DNA of 31,846 bases from JBCCRH01 sp039208045 (GTDB lineage Bacteria; Bacteroidota; Bacteroidia; Chitinophagales; Saprospiraceae), in NCBI GenBank assembly GCA_039208045.1, contig JBCCRH010000012.1, positions 1 to 31,846 of the forward strand, written 5' to 3'. Below the pieces are notes generated by a model that saw only the letters and a list, made by a program, of their open reading frames with translations, had not been told where the DNA came from and ran no database searches. A program made the position numbers and the translations under genes. Positions 22,117 to 28,756 of this stretch are shown one piece after another; the first letter of the stretch is position 1, and the number at the start of each line of letters is the position of its first letter.

Positions 22117-23205
22117 ATGGAAGAATCCAAAGACCATACTACCCCAAAGGTGCGCCAAGGCGTTGCACAGCCTAACAAGCTCAACCCAAAGTTGGCTCGT
22201 TTTCAGCGCAAGCGAAAACCAAAAACGGCGGAGGCGTATGTGAAAGGAATTCTTCGAGGCGACCGGATGCTACTGAGCCAAGCCATCACGCTGATTGAGA
22301 GTACCAACCCGCAGCATCAAGCTTTAGCTACCGAAATTATAGAGCAATGTTTGCCGTCGAGCGGAAATGCGATTCGCTTGGGTATAACTGGTACGCCCGG
22401 CGTGGGTAAGAGTACTTTTATTGAGTCTTTTGGATTATCCATTATTGAGCAAGGTGAAAAAGTGGCTGTTTTGGCCGTTGATCCCACCAGTCAAGTGACT
22501 AAGGGAAGCATTCTTGGCGATAAAACTAGAATGGCTAAGCTATCGACGCATCCTCAAGCTTTTATACGTCCTTCACCGGCGGGGACGTCTTTAGGTGGGG
22601 TAGCGCGCAGTACGCGTGAAACGATTCTACTCTGTGAAGCTGCTGGTTACGACTGTATTTTGGTGGAAACGGTGGGAGTAGGGCAATCTGAAATTGCAGT
22701 ACATTCGATGGTAGATTTTTTTCTTCTTTTACTACTGCCTGGTGGTGGAGACGAACTGCAAGGCATCAAGCGGGGTATTGTAGAAATGGCCGACCTCGTG
22801 GCTGTCAATAAAGCCGATGGAGCAGCTTTGGCTTTAGCCAAACAATCAAAGCAGGCCTATCGCAACGCCCTGCACCTGTTTCCGCCAAAAGCGAGCCAGT
22901 GGGTGCCACAGGTGGTGGTATGCTCGGCGCTATCGGGCTTGGGCCTGGATAAAATTTGGGCCTTAACGCAAGACTATGTGCAAGCGACCAAGGACAGTGG
23001 TTTTTTTGATAACAATCGGCGACAGCAGGCTAAGTATTGGTTTCAAGAAACCATCAGTGCTCAGCTTCAGGCGCTATTTTATGAGCAACCCGCTATTCGC
23101 GCTAAGCTCCAATCGCTGGAGCAGGCCGTGGAATTAGGCCAGCATTCTCCTTTTAAAGCTGCCGACTTATTATTAGCTTTATTCAGGCAATCCTTTCAAA
23201 AATGA
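22117..23205 (+). CDS. meaB: Methylmalonyl-CoA mutase-associated GTPase MeaB
   Basis: A G3E-family GTPase that protects and gates cofactor loading of adenosylcobalamin-dependent methylmalonyl-CoA mutase. It has 362 residues. After a basic N-terminal extension (about 1-38) come the Walker A loop GITGTPGVGKST (89-100), AVLAVDPTSQVTKGSILGDKTRM (switch/Mg region), IRPSPAGTSLGGVARST, VETVGVGQSE (switch III-like) and the NKAD base motif. The C-terminal dimerisation helix follows. The mutase subunits are not adjacent, but the order is compatible with scattered propionate genes. The extension of about 35 residues rich in Lys/Arg is longer than in many homologues. Confidence 0.94.
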   Translation: MEESKDHTTPKVRQGVAQPNKLNPKLARFQRKRKPKTAEAYVKGILRGDRMLLSQAITLIESTNPQHQALATEIIEQCLPSSGNAIRLGITGTPGVGKSTFIESFGLSIIEQGEKVAVLAVDPTSQVTKGSILGDKTRMAKLSTHPQAFIRPSPAGTSLGGVARSTRETILLCEAAGYDCILVETVGVGQSEIAVHSMVDFFLLLLLPGGGDELQGIKRGIVEMADLVAVNKADGAALALAKQSKQAYRNALHLFPPKASQWVPQVVVCSALSGLGLDKIWALTQDYVQATKDSGFFDNNRRQQAKYWFQETISAQLQALFYEQPAIRAKLQSLEQAVELGQHSPFKAADLLLALFRQSFQK

Positions 23206-23308
23206 CTTTTGGAAGAATAGTCGTCAAAACAATACGATTGACCGAAAAAGATGGTCATCGCGTAGCGAAAAAATCATTATTTACAACAAAACAAAAAACA
23301 GATAATTC

Positions 23309-23899
23309 ATGAGATCACTAGTAATTGCATTAGTTGTTGCAGGCCTTGGCCTCATTCTTTTTGCTGGGGGATGTAGCTCCTACAATGGTTTCGTTGATGC
23401 AGAGGAAAATGTGGAGAATGCTTGGTCGAAGGTAGAAAGCGCCTACCAACGCCGTGCAGACTTGATTCCTAACTTGGTAAATACCGTGAAAGGAGTTGCC
23501 GATTTTGAGCAAAAGACACTAACGGAGGTCGTCAATGCTCGGGCCAAGGCAACCAGCGTAAATATCGATCCTTCCAATATTACGCCCGAACAGCTACAAA
23601 ACTTCCAGAATGCACAGTCGGGTCTATCCCAGTCTTTAGGTCGTTTGTTGTTCGTTTCCGAAAATTATCCAGAGCTTAAAGCAAGTGCCAATTTTAGAGA
23701 ACTACAAACACAGCTGGAAAGCACGGAGAATCGCATCAAGGTGGAGCGAGACCGCTTCAACGATGTAGCTACTGCTTACAATAAGAAGGTGCGCCGTTTT
23801 CCAGGTAATTTCTTTGCTACGATGTTTGGCTTTGCTGAAAAAGCACAGTTCCAAGCACAAGAGGGATCAGAGAATGCTCCTGAAGTTAACTTTGACTAG
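23309..23899 (+). CDS. lemA: LemA family lipoprotein
   Basis: A 196-residue LemA protein with a lipobox-like signal (LFAGGC, Cys22) or a single N-terminal membrane anchor. The family core is textbook: NGFVDAEENVENAWSKVESAYQRRADLIPNLVNTVKG, then LTEVVNARAKA, QSGLSQSLGRLLFVSENYPELKA, FRELQTQLESTENRIKVERDRFNDVATAYN and RRFPGNFFATMFGF. The domain is a long antiparallel helical bundle. It is followed at once by two TPM-domain genes. LemA-TPM pairs are common and are assumed to act together at the membrane; the biochemical role is not established. Confidence 0.94.
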   Translation: MRSLVIALVVAGLGLILFAGGCSSYNGFVDAEENVENAWSKVESAYQRRADLIPNLVNTVKGVADFEQKTLTEVVNARAKATSVNIDPSNITPEQLQNFQNAQSGLSQSLGRLLFVSENYPELKASANFRELQTQLESTENRIKVERDRFNDVATAYNKKVRRFPGNFFATMFGFAEKAQFQAQEGSENAPEVNFD

Positions 23900-23904
23900 T
23901 CGAC

Positions 23905-24333
23905 ATGCTAAAATTTTTTAAAATAGAAGATGAGAATCGCATCATTGGTGCGATTCGCGCTGCTGAGGAGCGCACTTCTGGTGAAATTCGGGTACACCTA
24001 GAGGATAAGTGTAAGGGCAATATTTTGGAGGAAGCACAACGAGCATTCCTGAAGCTCAAGATGAATGAAACCGCACAGCGCAATGGCGTACTGATTTTCA
24101 TAGCGCCTTCGCGCAAAGAATTTGCTATCGTTGGGGATAAGGGGATTAATGAGGTGGTACCTGAAAATTTCTGGGAAGCCGAGCGCGATTTGATGCAGCA
24201 GCACTTTCGCAACGAGCAGTTCGCAGAAGGCATCGCACTGGCGCTGCACCAAATCGGGATGAAGTTGAGGGAGTTTTTCCCTATTCAGGAAGACGATGAG
24301 AACGAGCTGCCCGATGAAATTTCATATGGTTAA
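23905..24333 (+). CDS. TPM-domain protein (short, without membrane helix)
   Basis: A 142-residue TPM (TLP18.3/Psb32/MOLO-1) domain protein. The domain fills the chain: RIIGAIRAAEERTSGEIRVHLE, then RNGVLIFIAPSRKEFAIVGDKGI and FWEAERDLMQQHFRNEQFAEGIALALHQIG. There is no signal peptide, unlike the next gene. It starts 5 nt after the lemA stop, and its 3' end overlaps the start of the next TPM gene, so the three genes form a tight operon. Some TPM proteins are acid phosphatases or assembly helpers; nothing here fixes the role. Confidence 0.9.
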   Translation: MLKFFKIEDENRIIGAIRAAEERTSGEIRVHLEDKCKGNILEEAQRAFLKLKMNETAQRNGVLIFIAPSRKEFAIVGDKGINEVVPENFWEAERDLMQQHFRNEQFAEGIALALHQIGMKLREFFPIQEDDENELPDEISYG

Positions 24334-25180
24334 TACAACACAATCAATGCTTAGAAGATACCAGATTTGGATGGTAGTCGGTTGTTTTTTGATGGCCTTC
24401 ACAACGATGGTCACAGGGCAACAACCGGTTCCCAAACCCACAAATTACTTAGTCAACGATTATGCAGGCTTGCTCAATCGGCAAGAGGTGGTGCAGCTGG
24501 GGCGAAAGCTCAGCGAGTACGCGCGCTCTACTTCTGTCCAAATCGTATTGGTAACTGAAAATACGCTAGCAGGGGAGGATGATTTTCAACGAGCATTTGC
24601 CATTAAAGACAAGTGGCGGCCTGGTACAGCGGAAGAGGACAATGGAATATTGCTCTACGTTGCCAAAGAAGAGCGAAAAGTACGTATTGTAACGGGCTAT
24701 GGCACCGAGGGCTTCCTGCCCGATGCAATGGCCAGGCGTATCATTGATAATGTAATTATACCTGAATTTCGTAATGGCAACTTTTACGGAGGTTTGGATC
24801 GTGCTACGGACGCCATTATGGAGCTAGGGCGGGGTGATTATCCTGATATAGACCAGCCTCGGCAGCAGCCTGATGCAGAGGGTGGCCCTCCTATCTTTTT
24901 GATTCTATTTATCATTATTTTGATTCTTCACTTCGCTACTAGAGGCAATGGTGATGATGATGACGATGGGGGTTACTACCGTGGTGGTCGTTATGATGAT
25001 TATGGCCGTCGGCGTAGAAGAGGCGGTGGCGGTTGGATATTCTTGCCTGGTGGCGACTGGGGTGGTGGCGGAAGTGGCGGCGGTGGTGGTTTTGATGGCG
25101 GTGGCGGCTTTAGCGGTGGGGGCTTCGGTGGCTTTGGTGGCGGTATGTCTGGAGGTGGTGGCGCTGGGGGTTCTTGGTAG
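24326..25180 (+). CDS. YgcG-type TPM-domain membrane protein with glycine-rich tail
   Basis: About 284 residues. The start at 24326 (ATGGTTAA) overlaps the previous stop; ATGs at 24347 (MLRRYQIWM) and 24296 are alternatives. A signal peptide ends near TMVTGQQ. The TPM domain covers about 40-165: VNDYAGLLNRQEV, VQIVLVTENTLAG, DNGILLYVAKEERKVRIVTGYGTEG, then AMARRIIDNVIIPEFRNGNFYGGLDRATDAI. A transmembrane helix (IFLILFIIILILHFA) is followed by a D5 run, an RGGRY/RRRRRGGG stretch and a tail that is mostly Gly, ending GAGGSW. The Gly tail is typical of YgcG proteins and is low-complexity. It completes the lemA-TPM-TPM unit. Confidence 0.9.
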   Translation: MVNTTQSMLRRYQIWMVVGCFLMAFTTMVTGQQPVPKPTNYLVNDYAGLLNRQEVVQLGRKLSEYARSTSVQIVLVTENTLAGEDDFQRAFAIKDKWRPGTAEEDNGILLYVAKEERKVRIVTGYGTEGFLPDAMARRIIDNVIIPEFRNGNFYGGLDRATDAIMELGRGDYPDIDQPRQQPDAEGGPPIFLILFIIILILHFATRGNGDDDDDGGYYRGGRYDDYGRRRRRGGGGWIFLPGGDWGGGGSGGGGGFDGGGGFSGGGFGGFGGGMSGGGGAGGSW

Positions 25181-25227
25181 GATACCCCCTGTTTGTCTGT
25201 ATGCCTATACAATTGGTAGAAGCAAGA

Positions 25228-25258
25228 TTTGCAAAGCCTGATTTCGTGCGTATCTTTG
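25228..25258 (+). promoter_or_regulatory. Promoter of lepB, exact TTTG-N19-TATCTTTG
   Basis: TTTG at 25228-25231, a 19-nt spacer and TATCTTTG at 25251-25258 match the Bacteroidota housekeeping consensus completely. Transcription should start near 25264, giving a short leader to the lepB ATG at 25283. This separates lepB from the lemA/TPM operon. Confidence 0.8.
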
Positions 25259-25282
25259 CAGCCTTAACGAAATCAATGTCGA

Positions 25283-27052
25283 ATGGGTGTTTTGCTCTTT
25301 GTAATCGTCTCCTATTTGGTCCTTAGTGTAGGGCTGTACTTTATATTTGGAAAAGCAGGGGAAGCGGCCTGGCAAGGGCTTGTGCCTGGGCTAAACTTCA
25401 TGGTGTGGTGTAAACTGATTGGTCGACAGCCTTGGTATGCTGCATTGCTTTTGATCCCTATTGTCAATATTTTTATCTATGCTGGGATGTGTATTGATAT
25501 GGTACGCTCCTTCCGGCATTATTTGTTTTGGCACAGCTTTGTAGCCGTGGTAGCCGCACCGCTTGTATTTCTATACTTGGGTTTATCGAAAGATGAAAAA
25601 TATGACGGCCCCACGCTTGACAAAGAAAAAGCCTACGCAGCAAAGCTAGAAGAAGCCAAAGCAGCAGGCAGTGCGCGTCAGCTCAAAAAGCTAGAAGATC
25701 AAAATCCCTATCGCAAGTCTGGTGCGCGCGAGTGGGTAGAGGCTGTTGTTTTTGCAGTATTTGCTGCTGCTTTCATTCGTATGTTTCTGATTGAGGCTTA
25801 CGTTATTCCTACCTCTTCCATGGAAGGCTCACTACTCACGGGTGATTTCCTTTTTGTGAGCAAAGCAGCGTATGGCATACGCACTCCACAGACTATTGCT
25901 ATGGTACCTTTGTTGCACAATCGCTTGCCTGTAATAGATGGAGAATCCTACTTGGAAAAGCCCAAACTGCCTTATTATCGACTTCCAGCACTAGAGTCTA
26001 TTGATAACAATGATCCAGTCGTATTTAATTATCCTGAAGGAGATAGTGTATACGTTTTTCCAACCCGTACATGGAGCGTTTACGATTATAAACGAGGGCA
26101 GATACCGCCCACTATGGCTGCCCAAATTAAAACGGGGAAGAAAAAGCTGGTGACTCGCCCGATGGATAAGCAGGATCATTATATTAAGCGTTGTGTGGCC
26201 ATTCCTGGAGATTCCCTTCAGATTATTAACCGACAGGTATATATCAATGGAGAGCCTGGGCAAAATCCTGAGTATATCCAGTTTATCCACCACGTTACCT
26301 CCTCCACGGGGCCGATCAATGATCGCTCTTTTGCAGAATGGGGCATTTCCACGGAAGATCAGCTACGCTTAGATCCCAATACTAATTCACGGCTATTGAT
26401 TCTGAATCAAGAGCAGGTAGATCAACTTAAAGGAATGGGTAGCGGTATTGAAGCAGCGCCTACTAGTGAGTATACCTTGCGTATTCCGCCAGGCTATGAT
26501 CCTAATAGCCTATCTGCGTATGGTATCGATGATGCCAACTTTAGAGGAAACGACCCCCAGCAAAACTTCGTGTTTTCACTCACCGATGATCAGTTCAATA
26601 AGGTACGTCGGGACTCTAATTTGATTGTACGGCGGTATCTGGGAACCCCACTGCGCTATTTTCCACACGACCCTACCAATTTCAAAGGGTGGAATCAGGA
26701 TAACTTTGGGCCGATCTACATTCCCAAGAAAGGCGCTACTGTAAAGGTATCGCCTTCTAATATTGCACTCTACCGACGCATTATCTCTGTCTTTGAAGGC
26801 AACGACCTGAAGGTAAGCGGCGGCAAAGTGTACATCAATGGGCAAGAAGCCACCGAATATACCTTCCAGAGCAATTACTACTGGATGATGGGGGATAATC
26901 GCCATAACTCTGAAGATGCAAGAGTTTGGGGCTTTGTACCAGAAGATCATGTGGTAGGTAAGCCGCTCATTATTTGGTTCTCTACCCGAGAGGGAGCGAT
27001 GGCGAAAGGGATTAATTGGGGACGGATATTGAAGGTGGTGACGAACATCTAG
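25283..27052 (+). CDS. lepB: Signal peptidase I, long Bacteroidota form
   Basis: Cleaves signal peptides of exported proteins at the outer face of the inner membrane. It has 589 residues, much longer than the 324 of E. coli. Residues 1-100 form an extra N-terminal membrane region of three helices with a DUF5684-like look (PGLNFMVWCKLIGRQPWYA). After a charged linker, the membrane helix at 151-170 leads into the catalytic motif YVIPTSSMEGSLL (Ser179) and HYIKRCVAIPGDSL (Lys302). A second part (about 315-510) contains a large insertion before the conserved WMMGDNRHNSEDARVWGFVP box. Ser/Lys dyad and all boxes are intact, so it should be active. A promoter lies directly upstream. Confidence 0.93.
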   Translation: MGVLLFVIVSYLVLSVGLYFIFGKAGEAAWQGLVPGLNFMVWCKLIGRQPWYAALLLIPIVNIFIYAGMCIDMVRSFRHYLFWHSFVAVVAAPLVFLYLGLSKDEKYDGPTLDKEKAYAAKLEEAKAAGSARQLKKLEDQNPYRKSGAREWVEAVVFAVFAAAFIRMFLIEAYVIPTSSMEGSLLTGDFLFVSKAAYGIRTPQTIAMVPLLHNRLPVIDGESYLEKPKLPYYRLPALESIDNNDPVVFNYPEGDSVYVFPTRTWSVYDYKRGQIPPTMAAQIKTGKKKLVTRPMDKQDHYIKRCVAIPGDSLQIINRQVYINGEPGQNPEYIQFIHHVTSSTGPINDRSFAEWGISTEDQLRLDPNTNSRLLILNQEQVDQLKGMGSGIEAAPTSEYTLRIPPGYDPNSLSAYGIDDANFRGNDPQQNFVFSLTDDQFNKVRRDSNLIVRRYLGTPLRYFPHDPTNFKGWNQDNFGPIYIPKKGATVKVSPSNIALYRRIISVFEGNDLKVSGGKVYINGQEATEYTFQSNYYWMMGDNRHNSEDARVWGFVPEDHVVGKPLIIWFSTREGAMAKGINWGRILKVVTNI

Positions 27053-27053
27053 T

Positions 27054-27095
27054 CTCGGCTTCGCTCGACTACATGCTCGGCTTCGCTCGACTACA
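27054..27095. repeat. Tandem 20-bp direct repeat after lepB
   Basis: CTCGGCTTCGCTCGACTACA occurs at 27054-27073 and again at 27076-27095 with a 2-nt spacer (22-nt period), starting directly after the lepB stop codon. A third partial CTCGGCC follows at 27101-27107. This looks like slippage or duplication of a short intergenic repeat. Confidence 0.8.
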
Positions 27096-27119
27096 GGTGT
27101 CTCGGCCTGTATTGCCATC

Positions 27120-27145
27120 GCGGATCGCAAATCCGCTGAACGCGG
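27120..27145. repeat. Dispersed GCGGAT-CGCAA-ATCCGC repeat
   Basis: GCGGAT (27120-27125) pairs with ATCCGC (27131-27136), then GAACGCGGGC follows. It is the same repeat as at 16117-16142 in the repeat complex (CGGATTGCAAATCCG then CGCGGGC). A later small palindrome CCTTA-TCT-TAAGG lies at 27167-27179. No promoter consensus was found for the amidase gene. Confidence 0.6.
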
Positions 27146-27222
27146 GCCGTGCTAATTGAGAAAAAACCTTATCTTAAGGCGCAGTTATGCTATAAAATAT
27201 CCATACCTAAACCATTATCTCC

Positions 27223-28203
27223 ATGTTGAAGCAATTTTTTGAAGCTATTGCACAGCTTTTTCGTTCTCTTTTCGGCGGCGGCGGAAAAAAGAAAGAGGAG
27301 CCTACGGTGCCTACCACTACTACAACCACCACGACAACAACACCTACTACTACCACGACCTCTAAGCCCGATCCGATAGTTATTCAGCCAATAGAGCCAG
27401 AAGATGCGTCGGAAGTGAAGGCAGACGATGTATTGGTCTCCCCAGAAACGCCGCCTATCCTTATTGATCCAGACTTACCCGATAAGGACTTTGATGAAAA
27501 TGTAGAAGAAGTAGAAGTGCCAGCGGAGGTGCTAGAGCCGACAGTGGAGGTAGAAGAGGAAGAAGCTCCCCAAACACCAGAAACGATCCAACATGAAGCA
27601 CGCTTTTTGTGGTGTCTGGATAATGGTCATGGCAGTTTGCAAGCAGGTAAGCGTTCTCCTATTTTTGATGATGGTACGACTCAATTTTTTGAGTATGAAT
27701 TTAACCGAGATATTGTGCGGCGGATTATTATTCAATTGGAGGCAAGAGGGGTGCAGTACTACAATGTAGTGCCTGAGATGGAAGTAGGCAAATTCTTGGC
27801 TGAACGAGTTGCTCGGGCTAATCGTAAAAAGTCGGACCTCCCCAAGCTATATGTATCCATACACGCCAATGCTGGCCCTGCCGACTCCGATGAGTGGGTG
27901 CCGGATCACATCAGAGGTATTGAGACTTGGCACTTTCATAATTCCAGCAAAGGCAAAAAGATAGCTGCGGTTTTCCAACGTATCTTAGTGGAAAAAACGG
28001 GCTGGAAAAGCCGTGGACTCAAGTCCAGGGCGAGCAGGCAATTTTATGTACTGAGTGCGACTCAGATGCCTTCAGTCCTTACGGAAAATGGCTTTTACAA
28101 TAATAAGCGACAAGCGCTGGATTTAATGAAAGATGAAGTTCGACAGCTGATTGCTGATGCGCATGTGGAGGCTATTATGGAGATCGAAGAAAATGGTATT
28201 TGA
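27223..28203 (+). CDS. N-acetylmuramoyl-L-alanine amidase (Amidase_3) with poly-Thr linker
   Basis: A 326-residue zinc amidase that cuts the bond between MurNAc and the stem peptide. The N-terminus is an amphipathic helix (MLKQFFEAIAQLFRSLF), not a signal peptide, then a GGGGKKK turn, a 16-residue Thr-rich run (31-46) and a long acidic, Pro/Glu-rich linker to about 120. The catalytic domain (128-320) has CLDNGHGSLQAGKRSP (His136), a Glu near 157-159, YVSIHANAG (His214) and VLTENGF (Glu288), so the zinc site is complete. The lack of an export signal is odd for a wall enzyme; delivery by a phage-like particle, lysis, or an unrecognised route are possibilities. It is transcribed alone. Confidence 0.85.
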   Translation: MLKQFFEAIAQLFRSLFGGGGKKKEEPTVPTTTTTTTTTTPTTTTTSKPDPIVIQPIEPEDASEVKADDVLVSPETPPILIDPDLPDKDFDENVEEVEVPAEVLEPTVEVEEEEAPQTPETIQHEARFLWCLDNGHGSLQAGKRSPIFDDGTTQFFEYEFNRDIVRRIIIQLEARGVQYYNVVPEMEVGKFLAERVARANRKKSDLPKLYVSIHANAGPADSDEWVPDHIRGIETWHFHNSSKGKKIAAVFQRILVEKTGWKSRGLKSRASRQFYVLSATQMPSVLTENGFYNNKRQALDLMKDEVRQLIADAHVEAIMEIEENGI

Positions 28204-28215
28204 TTGGATTGATTT

Positions 28216-28644
28216 TTAGCTTTGTTTTTGGTGGGAGTAGAAATGGCCGCTGCGGTAGGCATGGAGAACGTGCTTGACGGTAGCAGTAAGGTTGCTGGGT
28301 AATTGATTCAGGTAGAACCATTCTGCACCACTAAATTTCTCACTTTCTCTTGGAAAAACCTGACCTTTCCAGGCTTTGGCTTTAAAATACAGTGTAATGC
28401 GTTGTTCGTTTTTGCGTAGTTTTTGCAGCACATGAACGAGCTGTAGATGATTGGGTTTTAGAATGATACCTGCCTCCTCAAAGCTCTCCCGAATGAGCGT
28501 TTCTTTGGCTAACTCCTGCTTCTCTATTGTCCCACCCACCATTGTATAATTACCTCCATTGGGCTTGGTTTGGCGCAAAAGTAGAATGCGCCCTTTATGG
28601 TAGAGGAACAATCTCGTCTTTAGGGTAATTTTAAATTTTGGCAT
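28216..28644 (-). CDS. NUDIX hydrolase
   Basis: A 142-residue single NUDIX domain that hydrolyses a nucleoside diphosphate linked to some group. The NUDIX box is GTIEKQE followed by seven residues and RESFEEAGI, about residues 38-60: G, E and the R-E-x-x-E-E-x-G elements are all in place, with Ser at a usually hydrophobic position. The N-terminus KTRLFLYHKGRILLLRQTKPNGGNYTMVGG is typical. Substrate not predictable. Convergent with the amidase gene (gap 12 nt) and divergent from hutU. Confidence 0.92.
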   Translation of the reverse strand: MPKFKITLKTRLFLYHKGRILLLRQTKPNGGNYTMVGGTIEKQELAKETLIRESFEEAGIILKPNHLQLVHVLQKLRKNEQRITLYFKAKAWKGQVFPRESEKFSGAEWFYLNQLPSNLTATVKHVLHAYRSGHFYSHQKQS

Positions 28645-28671
28645 TGGCTGTTGCTATTATAAGTTGCGAAG

Positions 28672-28679
28672 CAAAAATA
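28672..28679 (-). promoter_or_regulatory. Candidate -7 box (TATTTTTG) for the NUDIX gene
   Basis: Reads TATTTTTG on the minus strand, a full match to TAnnTTTG, 27 nt before the NUDIX start. No good TTG is found 17-23 nt further upstream, so support is partial. Confidence 0.3.
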
Positions 28680-28696
28680 AGGGTTTTGGTGGAAAA

Positions 28697-28728
28697 TTTG
28701 GCGAAAGCCTTTTTCCGCTTTAATATTG
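28697..28728 (+). promoter_or_regulatory. Candidate promoter of hutU, TTTG-N20-TAATATTG
   Basis: TTTG at 28697-28700, a 20-nt spacer and TAATATTG at 28721-28728 (one mismatch to TAnnTTTG), ending 28 nt before the hutU ATG. Position and spacing are right for the main promoter. Confidence 0.5.
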
Positions 28729-28756
28729 TAGGAATATAAGCCAACCAGCAATAAAA

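Noticed and set aside
25000..25212. Proline-rich minus-strand ORF
   Set aside because: Complement of the glycine-coding tail of the TPM protein; low-complexity shadow.
24948..25241. Val/Met-rich plus-strand ORF in another frame
   Set aside because: Frame-shifted reading of the Gly-rich tail (GGT repeats).
27223..28203. Prophage or lysis module around the amidase
   Set aside because: Neighbours are lepB, NUDIX and hutU; no holin, portal, tail or integrase genes are present.
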